The notes under the pieces are model-generated. The model saw only the letters and a list, made by a program, of their open reading frames with translations, was not told the DNA's origin and searched no databases. A stretch of DNA of 9,510 nucleotides. Origin: Archaeoglobaceae archaeon. GTDB taxonomy: Archaea > Halobacteriota > Archaeoglobi > Archaeoglobales > Archaeoglobaceae. The position numbers and the translations under genes were made by a program. The stretch lies in assembly GCA_025059545.1 (NCBI GenBank), contig JANXDJ010000053.1:1-9510 (forward strand), given 5' to 3'. Positions 1 through 6,219 of this stretch are shown here, in pieces; the first letter of the stretch is position 1; each line of letters begins with the position of its first letter.

Positions 1-2427
1 TATCCAAGGCTTGATGGAATAGTGGAAGAAGTTGAGAGGTGGGGAAAATGGATCATCGATGAACTAAAAAGAGATCCACTTCTTAAGGAGTTATACGAGG
101 AAGATGTTGCGGTTTACATAGGCTCATGGGAATTTAATTGCCCTAACTGCAAAAAATGGACGCCAATAGTTGGCAACTGGTGGCTTGCAAGAGTTAAGGG
201 AGAAGAAGGATATGAAAGGCTTTCTTTTTTCAGATACAATGTTAGCAATGGTAGCGTAGAAGTAGTGGATCTTGGAAATCGCTCAAGTCTCGCAGAAGTT
301 GATGGAAGATCGATCAAGCTTGGAAATGAAGCTCTTATTGTTCCAGAGCCTAATGTGGATGGAAGAAGAAATACCGCTCTTTGCTTGCATTGCGGGATGG
401 AGATAAAGAAGTCTGTAGAGAGTGGTGACGAGTGGTATGTGAAGTGGGCTTTAAAGAAGTTCAACGAAGGTGATGAGAGGTTTGCAAGGCAGAGATTACT
501 TGTAAAGGTTAAAATCTCTAAGGGAGATCTATCTTTCCATCCCTGCGATGCTGAAGACCAGAAGAGATTGGAAAGGGCGAAGGAAGAAGTGAAGAAGCTG
601 ATCGAAGCGGAAGATCCTGATTTACCAGTGGATTTATTTGCACCATATCAAATGGGCACCGCTGGCACTTTTAAGATAACATTATGGGGTTTTGATAGAT
701 TTTACAAGCTCTTCAACCCCCGTCAATTAATAACTCTTGTAAAGCTCGTTAAGCTAATTCGAGAAGTTGGCAAGAAGGTTGAAGAGGAGAAGCTAAGGGA
801 AGGTTTGAGCAAAGAAGACGCTTTCAAATTTGCTGAAGCGGTTACGGCTTATTTAGCGATTTCGTTGTGTAAGTATATTAACTATAATTCTATAACTACA
901 AGATGGCATCCTGTGATGTCAATAGTAGGTGAAACTCTTTCAGTAAGGGGCATAGCAATGATGTGGAACTGGTGTGACGTTAATTATAATGCACCACTCA
1001 CGGGCTCTTTGAGCAGAAACATTGAAAGATTGAAAGACAGTTTGAAATATTTAACTTCAGCGATCTCCAATTCTAACAGCTCCAACATTTTCTTAGATGA
1101 TGCCACAATCCTGAGCAAGATAAACGAGAAATTCGATCTGATCATCACAGATCCCCCATATAGAGATGATGTTCAATATACGGAGCTCAGCGACTTCTAC
1201 TACGTCTGGCTTAAGAGAGCGCTGAGCGATGTTGAAGGAAATAGATTAAAGCCAAGATTTCTTCCTGAGTCATTTTTCAAGAAAATAGGGGCGAAATACA
1301 AGGAAATTGAAACTCAGTGGCAGGAGTTTGCAAAAAGAGAAGTTTCCTACAATGAAGGAAGATATGAGAATGAAGGTCTTGACGCTCTCGAGCGATACAA
1401 GAAACTTCTAATAAGCTCCTTCAAAGCGATGAGGGAAAGGTTGAATGAAGATGGAGTTATAGGAATCTACTTCGCACATTCGAGCTTTGAAGCATGGGCT
1501 GAGCTGATAGAGACATTGATTTCCGCAGGGCTGAGAATGACCTTTGCATTTCCATTGGCTACTGAAAGCAAGGATAGGGTTACGGGTAGAGGAAAGCTTA
1601 CAATGGACACGTCGCTCTTCATAATCTGTCGTCCCTCTTCAGGTGGAGAAGTTATGCTCAACAATCTAAGGAGTGAGATCGAAAAAAATGCCAGACGTGT
1701 TGCAGAACACCTAAGCGCAAAGGATCTTCCGGGCAGGGATACACTCATTGGAACTATGATCTCTGCAATAGTCCCAGTTACGAATTACTCACGCATTCTT
1801 ACCTCTTCTGGAGAGATTTCGATCAAGGAAATTCTCGAAAAAGTTGTTTATCCAATAGTGGGTAAAGTTCTTGCTGAGACCTATGGAGAGAAAGCGAAGA
1901 TAGGGGATCAGTATAGAGAGATCAGGGATCCACATGCTCTATTCTATTTGATTGCAAAGATAAGCTTTGGAGGGGGAAAAACAACGAAACCATTTACCTC
2001 TGACGATGTTATAACTCTATGTAGAGCTTCTGGCTTAGACAGAGATTTGGCAAAGCTTCTTGTGAGCGATGTTAAGGGAGAAGAGGAGGAATTAGGAGGG
2101 GGTAGCAAGGTGGCAAATCCGAAAGCGGTCAAACTACTCGAAATAACCGATACAAATCCTGAGAAAATAAAGGCTTTTTTAGCGAAGAAGAAACTACCTC
2201 TAACGGAACCTAAGCCAAGAAATGCGGTCGATGCTTACCATTATCTCCTATACTTTGCATCTCAGTTCTCTAACGAGAGAATAAAGCACGAATACCGAGA
2301 AATGATTGAGAAATTTGAATTCGCTGAAGATGCCTTCAAGCTTGCCAAGATCATTTCAAAGATGAAGAATGGCGCTGAGAAAGATCTGAGTTTACGCCTT
2401 CTTAGGGCAGTTGAGGGTTTATCTTGA
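1..2427 (+). CDS. DUF1156-family (COG1743-type) adenine-specific DNA methyltransferase with zinc ribbon, 5' end cut by window
   Basis: Likely transfers a methyl group from S-adenosylmethionine to adenine in DNA. The frame is open through base 1 (reading YPRLDGIVEEVERWGKW), so the start lies left of the window; the GTG at 22 is internal. Seen here: a zinc ribbon split over two CxxC pairs (CPNC at 139-150, CLHC at 382-393); the family-like stretch WGFDRFYKLFNPRQLITLV (from about 685); the catalytic motif IV DPPY at 1150-1161 in FDLIITDPPYRDDVQYTELS; and a downstream block (1453-1632) with GVIGIYFAHSSFEAW, a PLATES segment and a final β-strand SLFIICR, all typical of this family. The SAM-binding motif I and the DUF1156 domain, normally N-terminal, must be upstream; I estimate 150-200 residues are missing. 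The C-terminal third is family-specific and without a known catalytic role. First visible gene of a four-gene operon, 12 bases before the DUF499 ATPase. Family call is strong; N6-adenine is inferred from DPPY and family; target site unknown. Confidence 0.9.
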   Translation, partial: YPRLDGIVEEVERWGKWIIDELKRDPLLKELYEEDVAVYIGSWEFNCPNCKKWTPIVGNWWLARVKGEEGYERLSFFRYNVSNGSVEVVDLGNRSSLAEVDGRSIKLGNEALIVPEPNVDGRRNTALCLHCGMEIKKSVESGDEWYVKWALKKFNEGDERFARQRLLVKVKISKGDLSFHPCDAEDQKRLERAKEEVKKLIEAEDPDLPVDLFAPYQMGTAGTFKITLWGFDRFYKLFNPRQLITLVKLVKLIREVGKKVEEEKLREGLSKEDAFKFAEAVTAYLAISLCKYINYNSITTRWHPVMSIVGETLSVRGIAMMWNWCDVNYNAPLTGSLSRNIERLKDSLKYLTSAISNSNSSNIFLDDATILSKINEKFDLIITDPPYRDDVQYTELSDFYYVWLKRALSDVEGNRLKPRFLPESFFKKIGAKYKEIETQWQEFAKREVSYNEGRYENEGLDALERYKKLLISSFKAMRERLNEDGVIGIYFAHSSFEAWAELIETLISAGLRMTFAFPLATESKDRVTGRGKLTMDTSLFIICRPSSGGEVMLNNLRSEIEKNARRVAEHLSAKDLPGRDTLIGTMISAIVPVTNYSRILTSSGEISIKEILEKVVYPIVGKVLAETYGEKAKIGDQYREIRDPHALFYLIAKISFGGGKTTKPFTSDDVITLCRASGLDRDLAKLLVSDVKGEEEELGGGSKVANPKAVKLLEITDTNPEKIKAFLAKKKLPLTEPKPRNAVDAYHYLLYFASQFSNERIKHEYREMIEKFEFAEDAFKLAKIISKMKNGAEKDLSLRLLRAVEGLS

Positions 2428-2428
2428 A

Positions 2429-2436
2429 GAGGTGAT
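2429..2436 (+). promoter_or_regulatory. Strong Shine-Dalgarno site for the DUF499 ATPase gene
   Basis: The sequence GAGGTGAT is complementary to the archaeal 16S rRNA 3' end (...ATCACCTC...) and ends three bases before the ATG at 2440. It overlaps the last few bases after the methyltransferase stop codon (2425-2427) and fixes the ATPase start. Confidence 0.8.
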
Positions 2437-2439
2437 AGT

Positions 2440-5400
2440 ATGGGTGTTAAGAGTCTTCCCGTAAGAAGTGAGATTTTGGAAGCGGGTTATGAGCCCGCCC
2501 CAAAGCTTGGAGAGGTTCTTGAATTTTTGTCTGGTAGGAGGGATAAGAAGAGTTTGGAGATAGTAGCGAGTCCAGAGAAATTTTTCGAACGAACAGTAGT
2601 GACGGAATCCATGCTGAATATATTTGAGGCGGTCTTAGATGCGTTTGAGGGAAAGAGAAAGAGAATTTTCATTCTGAGAAGCTTTTACGGCGGTGGTAAA
2701 ACGCATACCCTTTTAACAATATTTCATGCACTTAAGAATCCTGATGCGATCTTGAAAGTCAAGGATCTCCCTGCACATCTTAGAGTTAAACTTGAAGAGA
2801 TCGTAAAAAGGATTAAAAACATGAAGATAGACGTCGTTTGTTTTGCAGGAGACAATTCAGTATACTCAGGAGTTCCCCTATCACCTGTAAACGTTGGAAG
2901 CTACACATACAGAACAGTTTGGGGATACATAGCCCATGCTCTTGGAAAGTATCGAATGCTAAAGGAATACGACGAAAAACTCACCGCACCACAGGAAAAT
3001 ATTACAAGAAAAGTCCTGGAAGGGGAGAGGGTTCTTTTCCTCTTCGATGAGCTCGCAGACTACATTACAATGCTGATCGGAGGAGACTACATAGGTTATG
3101 CGAAATCGGTCGTGACTTTCATCGAATACTTCTCCAAAGCGGTAGCATCTTCGAATTGTGTTGCGATCTTCACCCTTCCGATTGAAGAGGGGAAGATCGA
3201 ATGGAGATATAAGAGCATAGAGCACATTGAATCCCTTAGAGTTGCCTTAGAAAAAGAAGCGGAGAACTTTGAACCTTTGAAGAGTAAAGACGTAGTGGAG
3301 ATTCTGAAGAAGAGGATCTTCGAAAACATCCCCGGAACAATAAGAGAGACCTCAGTAGAGAGATTTAAAGAGGTAAGGGTGAACTATCCGCAGTATTTCA
3401 CAACGAACTACGAGCTCGAGGTTGATAAAAACTACCCATTCTCTCCAGAATACATTGAAGTCCTTGAAAGATTGGTGAGGGAGACAAGTTTACAAAAAAC
3501 AAGAGCTGCTCTTGAGATTACGATTGAGGTGGTAAAAGCTATTCACACCAAAGACTCAGATCCAGAAGTAATAAAACCTTGGCACATCGATTTATCGAAG
3601 TTCTCGGTTTTTGGTGATAAAAGCGAATACCAGCAGATCTATGCAAGACAAGTTATCGTTGAGCCAGAAATTCACTCTCTCATTCTAAAAACGATATTCT
3701 ACTATACCTTCTATTACGACTCCGGGGTTGAGAGAAAAGAATTCCCAACCAAGAATGAGATAGTAAGATCGGTCTACGAACCTGATAAATTTGAAAGATT
3801 GAATTTGAACGTAGTTGATATAGAGAACGAGCTTGAAAATTTGAAGAAGAGAGATGACATCCTCAACTTATACTTCTCCGAAGAAAGATATTGGTTCTGG
3901 AAACTTCCATCAATAAAAGAGTATGTGAATAAGACCGCCAGCAGAATACTCAAAAGCGGAGACCCGAGAATCTGGGATTATGTAAAGCATGCACTCAAAG
4001 AAAGCTACAAATACACTGGAACAAAGAAGACGAAGATTGAGCTGAAGAACAAGTTCCAAGATTTCATAATCTTGGACGATGAAAAGTATCCAGAAGACAA
4101 TGAAAAGCTGAAACTCGTCGTAATCCTTAAATCTGAATTAACTTTTGGCAATTTTCCGAGCAAGATCATCGAATTTAGCGAGAGCGGAACGAGAAGGAAC
4201 AGGAACACTATAGTGGTTTTATTACCTCACTCTTTACCAAGAGATAAAGCGATTTCTTGGACAGAAAAGAGTGAATATGAAAAGATGCTCGAAAAATCAG
4301 CCAAGCTCGTTGCAATAGATGAAGTTAAAGAAAAGATCTCAGAATGGTTTGAGGATGAGCGGATAATAGAGATCCAGAAGAAAATGTTAGAAGGAGATAA
4401 AAGCACAGCGGAGAAAGATCTTCAAGGTTTGATTGTAAGAGTTTATTCCTACGTTCTTTATCCAGAAGCTTCAGGTATTAGAGAAGTCAAAATTTTGGAG
4501 CCCTCGATGAACATCGCAGAGGGTGTTTGGAAAACTTTAGCAAAAGAGGACAAAGTTGCAGAAAAAATTTCTGTAGACTACCTTGCGACTTTTATTAAAA
4601 ACAACTTGGGAATTGATATCGATCGAGACGAAGAGAGCTGGCTATACTCACAAGTTCGTTCATGGTTCAGACAGAACGTCAGTCTTCCATTCCTCACTGA
4701 CGAGGCTATAGAAAAAGGGATAATAAAGTGCGTTAAAGATCTGAGACTTGGAATTAAGAGGGAGAAAGAAGTGTTCTTCAAACCAGTCCACGATAAAATT
4801 CCCGCCACAAAAGATCCAGAAGGCTTAGCTCCATCGAGTCTCATGGACAATGACGTTGTGATGACGAGGAAAAAAGCTATTTTGGAGCAGATTGAAAGTT
4901 TAATTTCAAAGGAAACTGAAAGAGAGACACTCACACATATTGAAAAAATAAGTTATTACATTTATCCGGAGATTGGAGGAAGTGAAAGATATCCAATATC
5001 CGCTATCCGTGGTCTAACTCATTGGGAAGAGATTTTCCTTGATGGGGTTATAGTTAGAGAGGTCACAAAGATCTCCAAAGATGAACCTAAAATCGATGTT
5101 CAAGTTATTCCAAGCAAAGAGATAGAAATTTCTGAGGGAGAATTGGCTAAGTATATAATAATCGCTAAACCTTACAAGTTCGATCCCGAGAAGATCAGAA
5201 TCGTGATCAGTAGCGGTGGCAAGGAGATTCTGAACGAGCTGATGCATAAAAAGAATGGCTACTTTGAAAAGAGTATAGAGTTGGAACTGGAAAAAGATGA
5301 AGAGAGCTTCTCCACTCTTATATACCCTGAAGGTTTCAAATTTGTTGACCAGAAAAAATATACTGTGGAAATTATACTAAAAGCCAAAAAGAGGAAAAAG

Positions 5401-5772
5401 GGCAAGAGGAAATTAGAAACAGATGAAATTGGAAAAGAGCATATAGGCTACAATCTATTGAAGATCTCGAATATCTATGACTTAAACGCTCTGAAAGAGA
5501 TCGCAAACGATCCGATTCTTTCAAAGCTTGAAGGAAAGGCAAATGGAGAAATCTATGGGAATGAGAAGGGGGGAGAAATGATTCTGGAAATAAAAAATAT
5601 GCAAATAGAGGTTGCAACAAATGCTGGCGTGGAACTCGCGGAGTATTGCTCAGAAAGAACAGTGAAAAGATTTGAGATAGATTTTAAAAATATTTCAATC
5701 GACGAAAGACTGGTCAATTCGCTAAGGAAGTTGAATAAAAAAGTAAAATTTACGCTTGAAGTCGAGGAGTGA
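2440..5772 (+). CDS. DUF499-family (COG1483-type) P-loop ATPase, likely defence-system component
   Basis: A large cytoplasmic ATPase of 1110 residues, the usual size for DUF499 proteins, which are found with DNA methyltransferases and helicases in anti-phage clusters and resemble the BrxC/PglY ATPases of BREX. The Walker A loop is SFYGGGKTHT (residues 81-90, K87, T88), with Ser where the first Gly of GxxxxGKT is usual; the trailing His is typical of the family. Walker B is VLFLFDELADYI (198-209, D203, E204), and the strand CVAIFTLP (240-247) is the probable sensor strand. Residues 250-900 are mostly helical and charged, with no motif I recognise. Residues about 905-1000 look β-rich, followed by a lysine-rich patch (981-991) that could contact nucleic acid, and a C-terminal α/β segment. 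No signal peptide or membrane segment is evident. ATG at 2440 is set by a strong Shine-Dalgarno site. It probably acts with the methyltransferase and helicase as the energy-driven regulator of the system; that role is inferred. Confidence 0.88.
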   Translation: MGVKSLPVRSEILEAGYEPAPKLGEVLEFLSGRRDKKSLEIVASPEKFFERTVVTESMLNIFEAVLDAFEGKRKRIFILRSFYGGGKTHTLLTIFHALKNPDAILKVKDLPAHLRVKLEEIVKRIKNMKIDVVCFAGDNSVYSGVPLSPVNVGSYTYRTVWGYIAHALGKYRMLKEYDEKLTAPQENITRKVLEGERVLFLFDELADYITMLIGGDYIGYAKSVVTFIEYFSKAVASSNCVAIFTLPIEEGKIEWRYKSIEHIESLRVALEKEAENFEPLKSKDVVEILKKRIFENIPGTIRETSVERFKEVRVNYPQYFTTNYELEVDKNYPFSPEYIEVLERLVRETSLQKTRAALEITIEVVKAIHTKDSDPEVIKPWHIDLSKFSVFGDKSEYQQIYARQVIVEPEIHSLILKTIFYYTFYYDSGVERKEFPTKNEIVRSVYEPDKFERLNLNVVDIENELENLKKRDDILNLYFSEERYWFWKLPSIKEYVNKTASRILKSGDPRIWDYVKHALKESYKYTGTKKTKIELKNKFQDFIILDDEKYPEDNEKLKLVVILKSELTFGNFPSKIIEFSESGTRRNRNTIVVLLPHSLPRDKAISWTEKSEYEKMLEKSAKLVAIDEVKEKISEWFEDERIIEIQKKMLEGDKSTAEKDLQGLIVRVYSYVLYPEASGIREVKILEPSMNIAEGVWKTLAKEDKVAEKISVDYLATFIKNNLGIDIDRDEESWLYSQVRSWFRQNVSLPFLTDEAIEKGIIKCVKDLRLGIKREKEVFFKPVHDKIPATKDPEGLAPSSLMDNDVVMTRKKAILEQIESLISKETERETLTHIEKISYYIYPEIGGSERYPISAIRGLTHWEEIFLDGVIVREVTKISKDEPKIDVQVIPSKEIEISEGELAKYIIIAKPYKFDPEKIRIVISSGGKEILNELMHKKNGYFEKSIELELEKDEESFSTLIYPEGFKFVDQKKYTVEIILKAKKRKKGKRKLETDEIGKEHIGYNLLKISNIYDLNALKEIANDPILSKLEGKANGEIYGNEKGGEMILEIKNMQIEVATNAGVELAEYCSERTVKRFEIDFKNISIDERLVNSLRKLNKKVKFTLEVEE
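5764..5769 (+). promoter_or_regulatory. Shine-Dalgarno site deciding the start of the 145-residue gene
   Basis: GAGGAG lies within the last codons of the DUF499 gene, seven bases before the ATG at 5777. It supports 5777 over the upstream in-frame TTG at 5756, which would lie upstream of this ribosome site and overlap the ATPase gene. Its position inside the preceding gene implies translational coupling. Confidence 0.75.
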
Positions 5773-5776
5773 TAAA

Positions 5777-6214
5777 ATGGGCTCCATGAGCGAGGCGGAA
5801 CCCATATCCAAACCTATTGATGAACCATTGGAGAGGAAAAAATACAGTGGTTTTGTATCTTTGGAAAAGAGAAAAGGAAAAGATGTTGTGGTGTTCAAAT
5901 ACAATCCAAACGGCAAACCGTTCTTAATTTTTTCTTCAAAGAAGGTATTGGATTTTCTTGAAAGGCTCCAAGCGGATTTGGTAGATAACACTTATGCTTT
6001 AGTTGAGGACAAGTGGATAAGAGCGATAGTTTTTGCTTCCGCAGTGAAATTCATGAAAGATGAAAAGACTTTGACAAAATTCCAAGACTTTGTTCTGGTT
6101 CTAAACAAAATAGATCTGCTATACTGGTTTGATCACCTACGAAGGTTTGCAGAGAATAGAAAAGCGAGAGATAGGGTTGCAAAAGCCATGTTAATGCTTT
6201 TCGACTTTAAATAG
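5777..6214 (+). CDS. Uncharacterised 145-residue protein of the methyltransferase/ATPase/helicase operon
   Basis: I do not recognise this protein. It begins at ATG 5777, five bases after the ATPase stop, behind a good GAGGAG ribosome site; a second in-frame ATG at 5786 is possible. The first 25 residues are polar and proline-containing (SEAEPISKPIDEP), probably flexible. They are followed by a likely β-hairpin region (YSGFVSLEKRKGKDVVVFKY, then GKPFLIFSSKKV) and a C-terminal half that looks helical, with a basic stretch (RRFAENRKARDRVAKAM). No cysteine pairs, nucleotide-binding loop, signal peptide or membrane helix is visible. The stop at 6212-6214 is five bases before the helicase ATG. Position alone suggests an accessory subunit, perhaps a bridge between ATPase and helicase or a DNA-binding factor. 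Related bacterial clusters carry a small DUF3780 protein beside the DUF499 gene; I cannot show that this is its counterpart. Confidence 0.85.
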   Translation: MGSMSEAEPISKPIDEPLERKKYSGFVSLEKRKGKDVVVFKYNPNGKPFLIFSSKKVLDFLERLQADLVDNTYALVEDKWIRAIVFASAVKFMKDEKTLTKFQDFVLVLNKIDLLYWFDHLRRFAENRKARDRVAKAMLMLFDFK

Positions 6215-6219
6215 AGCCT

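Noticed and set aside
22..24. GTG at 22 as the methyltransferase start
   Set aside because: The frame is open upstream to base 1 and a start here would remove the SAM-binding motif I expected in this family; there is no convincing ribosome site.
1966..1986. Walker A-like FGGGKTT in the C-terminal part of the methyltransferase
   Set aside because: There is no matching Walker B or P-loop fold context; it is a glycine-rich chance match in a family-specific region.
5756..5758. TTG at 5756 as the start of the small gene
   Set aside because: It lies upstream of the GAGGAG ribosome site and inside the ATPase gene; ATG 5777 has the proper spacing.
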